Shown: positions 46,551 through 55,881 of the stretch, in pieces
Layout of the letters: each line of letters opens with the position of its first letter
Position numbering within the stretch: the first letter of the stretch is position 1
Assembly (NCBI RefSeq): GCF_947497025.1
Contig: NZ_CANMFC010000004.1
Location: 1 to 64,000, forward strand
Direction: 5' to 3'
Length of the DNA: 64,000 bases
Source: an uncultured Kushneria sp.
Lineage (GTDB): Bacteria; Pseudomonadota; Gammaproteobacteria; Pseudomonadales; Halomonadaceae
The notes under the pieces: model-generated
Told to the model about the DNA's origin: nothing
What the model saw: only the letters and a program-made list of their open reading frames with translations
Databases searched by the model: none
Translations under genes and position numbers: made by a program

Positions 46551-47879
46551 TCAGCGCACCAGCGCGGGGCGCTTGGGATCAAAAGCCCAGCCATCGATCA
46601 GATACTGCATGGCCGTGGCGTCGTTACGGGCACGAACATCGAGCGAGCGATAAAGCGCATGCGCCTCATCCAGCTTGCCCTGATCCAGCGTCACGCCAAG
46701 CCCGGGCGTTGTCGGCACGGTCAGCTTGCCGTCACGGATCTCGAACGGTGCCTCGGTCAGACGCTGACCGTCCTGCCAGATCCAGTGGGTATCGATGGCC
46801 GTGATTTCACCCGGGCAGGCCGCGGCCACATGCGTCATCATGGCCAGCGAGATATCAAAGTGGTTGTTGGAGTGTGATCCCCACGTCATGCCCCACTCAT
46901 CACACAGCTCACCGACCATGACCGCGCCCTGCATGGTCCAGAAATGGCAGTCCGCCAGCGGAATGTCGACCGAGTTCATTTGCGCGGCGTACTGCAGCTG
47001 CTTGAAATCGGTGGCAATCATGTTGGTGGCCGTGCGCAGGCCGGTGCGACGCTTGAACTCCGCCATGGTTTCACGACCCGACCAGCTGCCTTCCTGACCA
47101 CAGGGGTCCTCGGCGTAGCTCAGAATGTCCCGGATCGGTTCCAGTACCCGAATGGCCTCTTCCAGCGACCAGGCCCCGTTGGGGTCAAGCGTCAGTCGTG
47201 CCTCGGGGAAAATCTCGTGCATGGCGCGAATACAGTCGGCTTCCTGTTCCCCCGGCAGCACGCCCCCTTTCAGTTTGAAGTCGCGAAAACCGTAACGCTC
47301 GTGCGCGGCACGGGCGAGCTCGGCGACGGCTTCCGGCGTCAGTGCTTCCTGACAGCGTAGTCGCTCCCAGTCATCGCGGGGGTTATCGGCCTTCGGGTAG
47401 GGAAGATCGGTTTTGTTCGGATCGCCCAGCAAAAAGAGATAGCCCAGCGCCTCGACTTCATCACGCTGACGACCCATGCGGCCCAGCAGATCGGCGACCG
47501 GTGTCTCGACGGCCTGACCATAAAGATCCAGCAGCGCCGACTCGATGGCAGTCAGTACATGCACCGCCACCCGCAGATCAAAGGTCTGACGGCCGCGCTC
47601 CTCGGGGCCGCCCTGTGCCAGCAGTTTTCTGGCGTTGTTGAGCGTGCCACGCCAGGCATTGAGCCTGGTGCCTTCCACCAGCGAGCGACATTTTTCAAGC
47701 CCTTTCAAAATGCCTTCGCTGGAAGGAATCTCGCCGACGCCCCTGTTGCCGGCGTTGTCTTCAAGGATCAGCACACAGCGCACAAACCAGGGGGCATGAC
47801 CGCCGCTAAGGTTAAGCAGAAAGCTGTCATGACCGGCGACCGGCACAATGGTCATGCGTGTAATGGTGGGCAGTGACAT
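46551..47879 (-). CDS. gudD: glucarate dehydratase (copy 1)
   Basis: Enolase-superfamily enzyme that dehydrates D-glucarate to 5-keto-4-deoxy-glucarate. The 442-aa product has the active-site elements of GudD: KxK in [12 protein letters not shown], metal ligands in [15 protein letters not shown] and TATNMIAT, and the catalytic His in [20 protein letters not shown] lies before the ATG at 47877-47879, 12 bp after tctA. It is a paralogue of the gene at 58999-60342 with different neighbours; here the downstream pathway genes are in the same operon. Confidence 0.95.
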   Translation of the reverse strand: MSLPTITRMTIVPVAGHDSFLLNLSGGHAPWFVRCVLILEDNAGNRGVGEIPSSEGILKGLEKCRSLVEGTRLNAWRGTLNNARKLLAQGGPEERGRQTFDLRVAVHVLTAIESALLDLYGQAVETPVADLLGRMGRQRDEVEALGYLFLLGDPNKTDLPYPKADNPRDDWERLRCQEALTPEAVAELARAAHERYGFRDFKLKGGVLPGEQEADCIRAMHEIFPEARLTLDPNGAWSLEEAIRVLEPIRDILSYAEDPCGQEGSWSGRETMAEFKRRTGLRTATNMIATDFKQLQYAAQMNSVDIPLADCHFWTMQGAVMVGELCDEWGMTWGSHSNNHFDISLAMMTHVAAACPGEITAIDTHWIWQDGQRLTEAPFEIRDGKLTVPTTPGLGVTLDQGKLDEAHALYRSLDVRARNDATAMQYLIDGWAFDPKRPALVR

Positions 47880-47891
47880 ACAAGGCTTCTC

Positions 47892-49382
47892 CTATGAATG
47901 GGACGTCGTCTGGCGACGGTTCTGCCACAGGGTAAAAAACAAAAAGGCTGCAGAGACCAGCAAAAACACCAGGCTGATCGGGCGCGTGACCAGCACGCTC
48001 CAGTCACCGCTGGAGAGCATGAGCGCACGACGGATATTGGACTCGGCGATCGGCCCCAGAATCAGCCCCAGGATGACCGGCGCAGTCCCGAAGTCATAAC
48101 GATTGAGGAAATAGCCCAGCACCCCGAAGCCCAGCATCAGATAGACGTTGAAAATGTCGGCATCGACGGCATACACCCCGATGACACAGAACATCAGGAT
48201 CAATGCCATCAGCAGCTTGCGCGGTACCTGCAACACCTTGACGAAGATCTGAATGCCGAACCACTGGATCAGCAACATGAAGATGTTGGCCACAAAAAAG
48301 GCAATGAAGATGCCGTAGATGATCGAGCCGTTATCGGTAAAGAGCGTCGGCCCCGGGCTGATGCCCTGGATCATCAGACCGCCCATCAGCACCGCCGTGG
48401 CCGCTTCACCCGGAATGCCCAGCGTCAGCATCGGGATCAGCGCCCCGCCGACCAGCGCATTGTTGGAAGACTCGGAAGCCACGATGCCTTCAGGATGTCC
48501 GGTACCGAATTTCTCCGGCGTCTTGGACATCTTTTTGGCCTGATCATAGGACAGAAACGAGCCGATACTGCCGCCTGCCCCCGGGATGGCGCCGACGACC
48601 GTGCCGATCACCGAGCTTGAGGCCAGCACTTTCCAGTAGCTCAGCGTTTCCAGCCAGCGTGGTGAGGCGTGGTCCATTTTGTTCTTGCTGTGCTCGGTAC
48701 GTTCGGGACCGAAATAATCGACCACGTCCTTGAGCACCTGCGAGACGGCAAACAGACCAATCAGCGCCGGCAACAGATTGACACCGGTCAGCAATGACAA
48801 ATTGTGGAAGGTATAGCGCTGCACCCCGGCCACCGGGTCGGTACCGACCGTGGCAATCAGCAGCCCGATCAGACCCGCCACCAGCCCCTTGATCAGTGAC
48901 TTGCTGGACACCGAAGCAATGATCACCAGCCCGAAGACACTCAGCGCAAAATATTCGGCAGGACCGAAGCGCAGCGCAAAGTCGGCAATGGGCGGTGCCA
49001 GAAGACTCAGCACCACGGCACTGAAAATACCGCCGATGAACGAGGACACAATACAGATGCCCAGCGCCCGACCCGCCTCGCCTCGGCGAGCCATGGGGAA
49101 GGCATCCAGCGTGGTGGCCACCGAGGAGGGCGTACCGGGAATGTTCAAAAGCGTCGCCGAGACCGAACCACCGGCAATGGCCCCACACAGGGTCCCCAGC
49201 AGCATGCCCATTCCCATGACCGGTGGCATGCCAAATGTCAGTGGCAGCAATAGTGCAATGGCCATCGCGGCCGTAAGCCCTGGCAGCGCGCCCATGATCA
49301 GACCCAGCAGCGTACCGCCGCCAATGACCAGCAGCACATGCCATTGAAAGACCAGTCCGAGCGCTTCTACATAATCTCCCAT
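47892..49382 (-). CDS. tripartite tricarboxylate transporter large permease (TctA family), copy 1
   Basis: A 496-aa membrane protein with about twelve helices and the TctA landmarks GALPGLTAAMAIALLLPLTF, LLNIPGTPSSVATTLDAFPMA and GGALIPMLTLGIPGEAATAVLMGG. It forms the channel with TctB and is fed by the TctC receptor. It starts one base after the tctB stop. Its operon partners (kdgD, gudD, KGSADH) argue that the cargo is an aldarate such as glucarate rather than a tricarboxylate. Confidence 0.93.
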   Translation of the reverse strand: MGDYVEALGLVFQWHVLLVIGGGTLLGLIMGALPGLTAAMAIALLLPLTFGMPPVMGMGMLLGTLCGAIAGGSVSATLLNIPGTPSSVATTLDAFPMARRGEAGRALGICIVSSFIGGIFSAVVLSLLAPPIADFALRFGPAEYFALSVFGLVIIASVSSKSLIKGLVAGLIGLLIATVGTDPVAGVQRYTFHNLSLLTGVNLLPALIGLFAVSQVLKDVVDYFGPERTEHSKNKMDHASPRWLETLSYWKVLASSSVIGTVVGAIPGAGGSIGSFLSYDQAKKMSKTPEKFGTGHPEGIVASESSNNALVGGALIPMLTLGIPGEAATAVLMGGLMIQGISPGPTLFTDNGSIIYGIFIAFFVANIFMLLIQWFGIQIFVKVLQVPRKLLMALILMFCVIGVYAVDADIFNVYLMLGFGVLGYFLNRYDFGTAPVILGLILGPIAESNIRRALMLSSGDWSVLVTRPISLVFLLVSAAFLFFTLWQNRRQTTSHS

Positions 49383-49383
49383 G

Positions 49384-49902
49384 TCATACCCCCATCACGC
49401 CGATGGTGGGCAGCACGATTTCGAACCCCACCGAGAAGATCAAAAAGATGGCGACCGACACCACTGCAGAAAACAGTGCCAGCATGAGTACACGTCCAAT
49501 GGCGATACGCTCACCGGTTTGACGTGACAACACGCTGACCATGGCCACACATAAAAAGAGAAACAGTGCCGTGGAAATGACATAGCCCAGCGGCTCCAGC
49601 AGCGTGGCATAGAGCACCAGTAACAGCGCCACGCCACACCAGCCCACAACCGGTACCCACCCCGGGGTGGTCGCCGCGTCATCGCTTGCGTCGCTCGCCA
49701 GCAGGGTGCCTGCGATCAGGCCGCGCACCATTGAAATCAACAGCAAAATGGCGATGGCTGACGATATGGCCCGAGGGAAAAACGCGGGGGAGAGACTCCC
49801 CCCCGCGGCATTGGCCGGCAGGTTCCATGCTTCCTGTAAAAACCAGCCTGCCAATGCCAGAAGCACCAGATGAAACAGTGCATCACTGCGTGTTTTGACC
49901 AT
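49384..49902 (-). CDS. tripartite tricarboxylate transporter small permease (TctB family), copy 1
   Basis: A 172-aa protein with four hydrophobic segments, of the TctB type (SLSPAFFPRAISSAIAILLL after the first helix, EPLGYVISTALFLFLCVAMV). The ATG at 49900-49902 has AGGAGG 9 nt upstream; a TTG two codons earlier is too close to that site. It lies between tctC and tctA in the glucarate operon. Confidence 0.9.
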   Translation of the reverse strand: MVKTRSDALFHLVLLALAGWFLQEAWNLPANAAGGSLSPAFFPRAISSAIAILLLISMVRGLIAGTLLASDASDDAATTPGWVPVVGWCGVALLLVLYATLLEPLGYVISTALFLFLCVAMVSVLSRQTGERIAIGRVLMLALFSAVVSVAIFLIFSVGFEIVLPTIGVMGV

Positions 49903-49922
49903 CTTCAATGCCTCCTGCCGCT

Positions 49923-50867
49923 TTACTGGCGGATCGCTTTGGCTTCTTCGATCAGCGGTTTGGAAGTTCTTTCCACAAACTGATCCAGTTCATCGCCATA
50001 CAGGGGGCTGATGTCCGAACCCATGCTGCGCGCGGCCTTCTGGAACTGCGGATCCTCAACGGCCTGCTTGACCGCCTCGACCCACTTCGCCTCGATAGCC
50101 GGATCAAGCCCTTTCGGCGCTGCAATGCCGCGCCACTGGGAGAGCTCGAAGTCATGTCCGGACTCTTCCATGGTCGGTGTATCCGGCAGTGCACTACTGC
50201 GCTCCTCGCCGGTAGTCACGATCGATGTCAGACGATCCCCATTGATGGCCGAGATCACTTCCGAGGGATTAAGCACCACGCCATCGATATGGCCACCCAT
50301 TGCGGCGGAAACCGCTGCAGAGCCGCTATCAAACGGGATGACCTCGATATTGAGCCCCAGCGCCTCGCCCAGCATCAGCGAGACGATATGGGTGGAGGAA
50401 CCCACACCGGAGGCACCGATACGCAGCGGCTTGTCGCTGGATTTGAGGTCACTGCTCAGGCTGTCAAGATCCTGCCAGGCATCGTTTTTGCGCACGGCCA
50501 GCACATAGGGTTCCACCAGAACCCGAGCGATGTAGTCAAAATCATCCCTGGTGAAGGCCACATTACCCAGGCCTTCCAGCGTGAAGGTCGCATTGGTCGG
50601 GATGGTCACGGTGTAGCCATCCGGTTTGGAGGCTACCGCCCGCGAAAAGCCTACCGCACCACCGCCGCCTGACAGGTTGCGCACCACAATGGTGGCGCCC
50701 AGTGCCTTTTCAAGCGACGGCTGCAGCGCACGCACCACGTTGTCGGCGCCGCCACCGGCCGACCACGGCACGATGAACTCGATGTTTTTGGAGGGATAGT
50801 CGGCCGCCATGGCCATGCTGCTGGCCAGCATCGTGGCCGCCCCGAAGACACTCAGTAACCTTTTCAT
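49923..50867 (-). CDS. TTT-family substrate-binding protein (TctC/Bug family), copy 1
   Basis: Periplasmic receptor of 314 aa with a signal peptide ending AMAA near residue 22. The Bug-family core is ADYPSKNIEFIVPWSAGGGADN, VVRNLSGGGGAVG and GASGVGSSTH. GGGAGAG precedes the ATG at 50865-50867; the longer open frame is not used. It is 55-68% similar by eye to the receptors at 54610 and 58023, suggesting duplication inside the supercluster. Likely cargo is glucarate or a related aldarate. Confidence 0.91.
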   Translation of the reverse strand: MKRLLSVFGAATMLASSMAMAADYPSKNIEFIVPWSAGGGADNVVRALQPSLEKALGATIVVRNLSGGGGAVGFSRAVASKPDGYTVTIPTNATFTLEGLGNVAFTRDDFDYIARVLVEPYVLAVRKNDAWQDLDSLSSDLKSSDKPLRIGASGVGSSTHIVSLMLGEALGLNIEVIPFDSGSAAVSAAMGGHIDGVVLNPSEVISAINGDRLTSIVTTGEERSSALPDTPTMEESGHDFELSQWRGIAAPKGLDPAIEAKWVEAVKQAVEDPQFQKAARSMGSDISPLYGDELDQFVERTSKPLIEEAKAIRQ

Positions 50868-50930
50868 ATCATTGCTCTCCCTGGCTGCTTGCACAGGCCA
50901 TGGCCGGCGCAAACAGGGTGTTCGGAATGA

Positions 50931-51842
50931 TTAACGCACGCGCTCGATCAGCATCTTGAGCTTCTCGACCTCTTCAGCACTGGGCATGGTCAGCGGTGCA
51001 CGCACGTTGCCCGCCGGGTAGCCCACCTGAGCGGCACCGGCCTTCACCAGGCTGACCGCATAGCCACGGCACGTATCACGCAGGGCAATGAAGGGGATAA
51101 AAAAGTCCTGAGTTAAGCGCGCCACGGTGTCATGGTCGCCGGCACGCAGGGACTTGTAGAAGTGGACTGCCATCTCGGGTACGAAGTTGAACACTGCCGA
51201 GGAGTAAGTGTTCACGCCAATGGAGAGATAGGCTTCGGCAAAGATTTCGGCCGTCGGGACCCCACCGATGTAGATCAGGCGGTCGCCCACGGTCTTGATG
51301 ATGGTATTGAGCGACTGGATATCACCGCGACCGTCCTTGAGGCCGATCAGATTGGGACAGCGATCGGCCAGCGCCTTCACGGCCGGAGCTTCCAGCGCGC
51401 CGTTGGCCCGGTTGTAATAGATGATGTTGAGGCTGGTGGATTCACAGATTTCGGCGGCGTATTCAACGATACCTTCCTGTGAACACTCGGTCAGATAAGG
51501 TGGCATCAAAAGGATGCCGTCGGCACCGGCGGCTTCGGCGGCCGCGGCGTGCGCTTTTGCCATGGTGATGCTCTGACCGGCGCTGGCAATGACGGGTACG
51601 CGCCCGGCAGTTTCTTCCACCGCCACCCGTACCACTTCCCCGAACTCTTCAAGACCCAGGTTGAAGAACTCGCCCGTACCACCGGCGACAAACAGCGTGG
51701 AGATTTCGTATTCGAGCAGCCACGCAATACGCTTGCGATAGCTCTCGGCATCGAATTGACCGGCGCTGTCAAAGTCCGTGACCGGGAAGGAAAGCAGGCC
51801 ATCGCCTGCGGCACGCGTAACATCAGCTCGTGAAAACGTCAT
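50931..51842 (-). CDS. kdgD: 5-dehydro-4-deoxyglucarate dehydratase
   Basis: Decarboxylating dehydratase that turns 5-keto-4-deoxy-glucarate into 2-oxoglutarate semialdehyde. The 303-aa class I aldolase-fold protein (DHDPS family) has FVAGGTGEFFNLGLEEF, the catalytic Tyr in IIYYNRANG and the Schiff-base Lys in LIGLKDGRGD. It is first gene of the operon kdgD-tctC-tctB-tctA-gudD-KGSADH, which by itself covers uptake of glucarate and its conversion to 2-oxoglutarate. The promoter and GntR-like box are at 51897-51928. Confidence 0.94.
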   Translation of the reverse strand: MTFSRADVTRAAGDGLLSFPVTDFDSAGQFDAESYRKRIAWLLEYEISTLFVAGGTGEFFNLGLEEFGEVVRVAVEETAGRVPVIASAGQSITMAKAHAAAAEAAGADGILLMPPYLTECSQEGIVEYAAEICESTSLNIIYYNRANGALEAPAVKALADRCPNLIGLKDGRGDIQSLNTIIKTVGDRLIYIGGVPTAEIFAEAYLSIGVNTYSSAVFNFVPEMAVHFYKSLRAGDHDTVARLTQDFFIPFIALRDTCRGYAVSLVKAGAAQVGYPAGNVRAPLTMPSAEEVEKLKMLIERVR

Positions 51843-51896
51843 GATGGGTCCTCTGGATTGGCCTGCCCCGCCGCACGGTGGAGCGTTGTCGCCACT

Positions 51897-51928
51897 TTGT
51901 CATACATCATACTTTTAAAGCCATTATA
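51897..51928 (-). promoter_or_regulatory. kdgD operon promoter with GntR/FadR-type box
   Basis: The box TTGTCATACAT (51897-51907) sits in a 19-bp stretch, GTCATACATCATACTTTTA, found unchanged at 60506-60524 before gudD copy 2. A TATAAT reads on the minus strand at 51923-51928 just upstream, and TATGAT lies inside the repeat, so a bound repressor would cover the promoter. The TGT-N3-ACA core fits FadR-subfamily operators. Confidence 0.6.
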
Positions 51929-51960
51929 CGAAGGGCATAGACGACCCTTCGAATCGTGTC

Positions 51961-53091
51961 TCAAGCACCAACACCAACGGTCTGATGAGCGATGGTCCAC
52001 TTGCGCGCCTGCTCGGTCAGGGTAATGCCAAGACCCGGACGGTCCGGCACGATCATGCGGCCATTGCGGGTTTCAAGGACTTCATTGAACAGCGGCGCCA
52101 GCCAGTCGAAATGCTCGACCCAGGGCTCGGTGGGATAGGCCGCCGCCAGGTGCAGGTGAATTTCCATGGCAAAGTGCGGCGCCAGCTGCAACCCGGCCTG
52201 AGAGGCGAGCGTGGCCAGCTTCAGAAACTGGGTGATACCGCCGATGCGCGGTGCGTCGGGCTGAATGATATCGGCACTACGGTGCTCGATAAGCTTCATG
52301 TGCTCGGCAACGCTTGAAAGCATCTCGCCGGTGGCAATCGGCGTATCCAGTTGAGCGGCCAGTGCGGCGTGCCCTTCGGCGTCGTGGGCATCCAGCGGCT
52401 CTTCGATCCAGACCAGCTCGTATTTTTCCATGGCGCGGCCAAAGCGCAGGGCGCTGGCGCGATCCCACTGCTGGTTGGCGTCCACCATCAGCGGCACGTT
52501 GTCACCGATGTGGGCGCGTACCGCGGCGACACGCTCCAGATCAATGCGCATGTCGGGCTGGCCGACCTTGATCTTGATACCGGCAATACCACTTTCCAGC
52601 GAGTGTGTGGCATTTTTGAGCACCTCTTCGATCGGCGTATGCAAAAAGCCGCCGGAGGTGTTGTAGCACTGTACCGAGTCGCGATGGGCGCCAATCAGCT
52701 TGGCCAGCGGCAGGCCGGCACGTTTGGCCTTGAGATCCCACAGGCCGATATCGACCGCGGCGATTGCCTGGGTCGAGACCCCGCCCCGCCCGACCGATGC
52801 GCCGGCCCAGACCAGCTTTTGCCACAGCTTGTCAATGTCGTTGGGATCTTCCCCGATGATGGCCGGAGCAATTTCGCAGGCGTGGGCATACTGAGCGTAA
52901 CCACCGGCGCGCTTGGAATAGCTGAAGCCGATGCCGGTATGGCCATCACGCGTTGTGATCTCGGCAAACAGGAAAGAGACTTCGGTCATCGGCTTTTGCC
53001 GCCCGGTCAGCACCTTGGCATCGCTGATGGGCGTGGCCAGCGGCAGCAGGACGTGGGAAAAGGTAATCGAGGTAATGGCATCAAAGGACAT
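51961..53091 (-). CDS. L-talarate/galactarate dehydratase (enolase superfamily)
   Basis: Mandelate-racemase-like enzyme of 376 aa that fits the TalrD/GalrD group: opening segment LATPISDAKVLTGRQKPMTE, KxK pair in GIKIKVGQPD, metal ligands in VDANQQWD, WIEEPLDAHD and ATGEMLSS, and the catalytic His in PHFAMEIHLHLAAAYP. It would convert galactarate (or talarate) to a keto-deoxy acid that KdgD can take further. The ATG at 53089-53091 follows GGAG. It is downstream of lacI on the same strand, with its own LacI-type operator at 53144-53158. Confidence 0.9.
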   Translation of the reverse strand: MSFDAITSITFSHVLLPLATPISDAKVLTGRQKPMTEVSFLFAEITTRDGHTGIGFSYSKRAGGYAQYAHACEIAPAIIGEDPNDIDKLWQKLVWAGASVGRGGVSTQAIAAVDIGLWDLKAKRAGLPLAKLIGAHRDSVQCYNTSGGFLHTPIEEVLKNATHSLESGIAGIKIKVGQPDMRIDLERVAAVRAHIGDNVPLMVDANQQWDRASALRFGRAMEKYELVWIEEPLDAHDAEGHAALAAQLDTPIATGEMLSSVAEHMKLIEHRSADIIQPDAPRIGGITQFLKLATLASQAGLQLAPHFAMEIHLHLAAAYPTEPWVEHFDWLAPLFNEVLETRNGRMIVPDRPGLGITLTEQARKWTIAHQTVGVGA

Positions 53092-53143
53092 GGTGACTCC
53101 GAAGGCACATGGACCGACCCTGAACAAGGCTGCGGTCAGTTGA

Positions 53144-53158
53144 TGTTAGCGCTATCAT
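53144..53158. promoter_or_regulatory. LacI-type operator before the talarate/galactarate dehydratase gene
   Basis: TGTTAGCGCTATCAT, a near-perfect palindrome centred on AGCGCT. It lies 53 bp before the dehydratase start. Exactly the same 15 bp occur in the other orientation at 54493-54507. Confidence 0.75.
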
Positions 53159-53252
53159 TGCGCTTTATATCACTTCACCTGTCAACCGAAACCAAGGTCT
53201 AATGTCACAAGACCTCGTTGACCCGATGGCCCGTCGTCAGATCAACGAGGGT

Positions 53253-54347
53253 TTACGATCGTGATGCCAGCGTGGTCTGACGTGCCATGATTTCAAAACC
53301 CACATCCAGTACGTCATATACCGGACCAGAACCCGCGCTTTCAAAGCGCTTTAAAAGATGTTCGGCGGTCAGTCGTCCGATTTCAGCCCCGTCGATGCGT
53401 ACAGTACTCAGTGCAGGCCAGGTAGCCGCGGCAAAGCTCATGTCACCAAAGCCCATCACTGCCAGCGCCTGCGGAATGGCCATGGCGCAGCTCTGTGCCT
53501 CGGCAATGACCCCCATGGCCAGCGTGTCCGAACTGCACACGATTGCCTCACAATCGGGCATGTCTGCCAGCAGGGATGCTGCCGCTGTTCGCCCGCCAAC
53601 GAGGCTTGCCGGTGTCTCTGCCCAGCAGGTCGTGACCGCAATGCCGGCATCGGGGCGTGCCGCCTGCTCGGCTGCAATGCGCGCATTGAAGCCTTCGGCA
53701 CGCTGATGTGAGCGCGGATCATCGGCCATGGCCTGTCCGAAGCGCTGATAGCCACACCCCAGCAGATAGTCGGCCACCGCCTCCCCGACCGCACGATGGG
53801 AAAAGCCGATCAGCATGTCGAGGGGGTCATCACTCATGTCCCACATCTCGACCACCGGAATACGTGCGGCCTTGAGACGCGCTCGCGTCGCTTCCGAGTG
53901 GCGTGTACCGGCCACCACCAGCGCATCCGGTCGCCGGCTCAGCACGGTTTCCACCACCGCGGCCTCCTCCTGCGTCTGATAGCCGGTCAGCCCCAGCAGA
54001 ACCTGATAGCCCTCAAGGGCCAGCGTATCGGTAATCGACTGCACCACGTCGGCAAACAGCGAATGCGCCACGGTCGGCACCAGCACCGCCACCATTTTGC
54101 TGCGACTGGATGCCAGCGCCCCGGCGACGCGATTGGGCACGTAGCCGGTCTCGATGACGGCACGCTGCACCCGCTCCCGGGTACGCTCGCTGACCAGTTC
54201 GGGCTGATTGAGGGCACGCGAGACGGTCATGGCCGCCACACCGGCCGCAGCAGCCACATCGCTCAGGCGTACAGCGCCGGTGGCGCGCGGATTATCCCGG
54301 CTACCGTCGGCAGATTTGTCAGGGCGGGAATCGAAGGAACGTCCCAT
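53253..54347 (-). CDS. LacI-family repressor
   Basis: The 364-aa product has a LacI helix-turn-helix after a 20-residue N-terminal tail (VRLSDVAAAAGVAAMTVSRALNQPELVSE) and a periplasmic-binding-like effector domain (KMVAVLVPTVAHSLFADVVQSI, VVEMWDMSDDPLDMLIGFSH). The sequence resembles the gluconate-type GntR branch of LacI proteins. The ATG at 54345-54347 has GGAGAA upstream. It lies between the talarate/galactarate dehydratase and a divergent orphan TctC. Identical palindromes on both sides of the gene point to autoregulation and control of both neighbours; the effector is probably an aldarate. Confidence 0.9.
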   Translation of the reverse strand: MGRSFDSRPDKSADGSRDNPRATGAVRLSDVAAAAGVAAMTVSRALNQPELVSERTRERVQRAVIETGYVPNRVAGALASSRSKMVAVLVPTVAHSLFADVVQSITDTLALEGYQVLLGLTGYQTQEEAAVVETVLSRRPDALVVAGTRHSEATRARLKAARIPVVEMWDMSDDPLDMLIGFSHRAVGEAVADYLLGCGYQRFGQAMADDPRSHQRAEGFNARIAAEQAARPDAGIAVTTCWAETPASLVGGRTAAASLLADMPDCEAIVCSSDTLAMGVIAEAQSCAMAIPQALAVMGFGDMSFAAATWPALSTVRIDGAEIGRLTAEHLLKRFESAGSGPVYDVLDVGFEIMARQTTLASRS

Positions 54348-54492
54348 GCAGTTCTCCAGCAAAACATCGGGAATACAGCGAGTCTCATGGTACAGGCAAG
54401 ACATCAGACCGGATAATACCGTCTCCTCCATCGCCCGCCTTGCCCTGCACCGCTTTTCCGGTAGCGGCACTGTCCGTGCAACGATAGTCGAA

Positions 54493-54507
54493 ATGATAGC
54501 GCTAACA
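54493..54507. promoter_or_regulatory. LacI-type operator between lacI and the orphan tctC
   Basis: ATGATAGCGCTAACA, the exact reverse complement of the operator at 53144-53158. It is in the 262-bp divergent promoter region and can control both lacI and the orphan binding-protein gene. Confidence 0.75.
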
Positions 54508-54609
54508 AAACCTGCGTAAGATAGCCCATGTTGCTCCACGACAACCGTGGGCGAGGATGACACTGCCTTGCGGTTGTCATGTCTTTACCCCGAGAGGGAA
54601 CGGTCACAC

Positions 54610-55563
54610 ATGAAAAAGACACTATCCGTACTGATCATGGCCACTGCACTGCCGGCAACAGCGTGGGCAGCCGACTACCCGGCCACAAATCTCGACATGA
54701 TCGTGCCGGCCTCCCCCGGCGGCGCGGCGGATACTCTGATGCGAGCGCTTCAGCCCGGGCTTGAGTCATCGCTTGATCGTACCATCGTGGTGCGCAACAT
54801 GGGCGCCGGCGGCGGCGCACTGGCGCTGACCCGCACGGTGACTGCCAAACCCGATGGCTATACCCTGACACTGGCCAACAACCAGAATTTCACGCTGGAA
54901 GGCCTTGGCAACGTCGACTTCAAGTATCAGGACTTTGACTATCTGGCGCGCGTCACCGAGGAGCCCTATCTGCTGGTCAGCAACAACAATGATCAGTGGC
55001 AGGATGCCGACGCACTGGTCGCCGATCTGAAAAAAAGCGGTAAACCGCTGCAGGTCGGCACCTCCGGCGTTGGCTCCTCTACCTACGTGGTGGCCTCCAT
55101 GCTGGGCAGTCAGCTCGGCATCCCGGTCCAGGTGGTCCCCTTTGATGGCGGCTCGCCGGCCATTTCGGCGCTGATGGGCAGTCACGTGGATGCCGTCGTG
55201 GTCAATCCTTCCGAGGTGCTTTCCCAGATCCGCGGGGACCGCCTGCAGGCAGTGCTTTCGACCGGCAGCCAGCGCAGTGATCTGCTGCCGGAGGTCAAGA
55301 CCATGAAGGAGCAGGGATTTGATCTGGCCGTCAGCCAGTGGCGCGGCATCGCGACACCTGCCGGCGTCAGTGACGATGTGGAAAATGCCTGGGTTGCAGC
55401 CGTCAAAAAGGCCATCGAGGCGCCGGAGTTCAAGCGCTTTGCTGAAAGTACCGGCGTTGAGGTCAAGCCGCTGTTTGGTGAAGAACTTGATGCTTATGTC
55501 ACCGACATGGCCGAGGTCATGATCCCCGCCTCACGTCAGGTCGCTGAAAACAACCATCAATAA
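54610..55563 (+). CDS. orphan TTT-family substrate-binding protein (TctC/Bug family), copy 2
   Basis: A 317-aa periplasmic receptor with a signal peptide ending ATAWA near residue 20 and the Bug core ADYPATNLDMIVPASPGGAAD, VVRNMGAGGGALA and GTSGVGSST. It has no membrane genes on its strand, so it must either borrow one of the two TctAB pairs in the cluster or act as a sensor. The ATG at 54610 gives MKKTLSVLIMATAL; GAGAGGGA lies 11 nt upstream. It is divergent from lacI and under the same operator. Confidence 0.9.
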   Translation: MKKTLSVLIMATALPATAWAADYPATNLDMIVPASPGGAADTLMRALQPGLESSLDRTIVVRNMGAGGGALALTRTVTAKPDGYTLTLANNQNFTLEGLGNVDFKYQDFDYLARVTEEPYLLVSNNNDQWQDADALVADLKKSGKPLQVGTSGVGSSTYVVASMLGSQLGIPVQVVPFDGGSPAISALMGSHVDAVVVNPSEVLSQIRGDRLQAVLSTGSQRSDLLPEVKTMKEQGFDLAVSQWRGIATPAGVSDDVENAWVAAVKKAIEAPEFKRFAESTGVEVKPLFGEELDAYVTDMAEVMIPASRQVAENNHQ

Positions 55564-55604
55564 TCCTGTCCGATGCGCCGCCCGGCGGACGGCGTTGGTA
55601 CGTC

Positions 55605-55881
55605 TTAACGCGGCGGCTTCCCATGGGCTAGACGCTGTACTTCCTGCCAGATATCGGCATTGACCTCGATGTCGGCGTCATCGTGACGACGATGAAAGGT
55701 GGCGGCCCCGGGCCAGCGTACTGCCCGACCCGACTCATCCGGCATCGCCTGTGACAGATGCGCCGTCATGTCATCTACCATGGCCCGGCAGGCAGCAATC
55801 CCACCCAGCTGCTCGGGATAAAAGACCATGAACACCCGAGAACTCCCGGTGCCGCTGCCGCGCTCGACTTTATCAATTTCA
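55605..55881 (-). pseudogene. C-terminal remnant of a malate/L-lactate dehydrogenase-like (Ldh_2) gene
   Basis: Directly after the tctA copy 2 stop codon the minus strand reads IDKVERGSGTGSSRVFMVF then YPEQLGGIAACRAMVDDM, and ends with IEVNADIWQEVQRLAHGKPP. This looks like the last 80-90 residues of an Ldh_2-family NAD-dependent dehydrogenase (family length about 340 aa). The N-terminal three quarters are absent, and no proper start exists, so a deletion has joined the tail to tctA. Identification is by motif memory. It would be the fifth gene of the gudD copy 2 operon. Confidence 0.55.
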
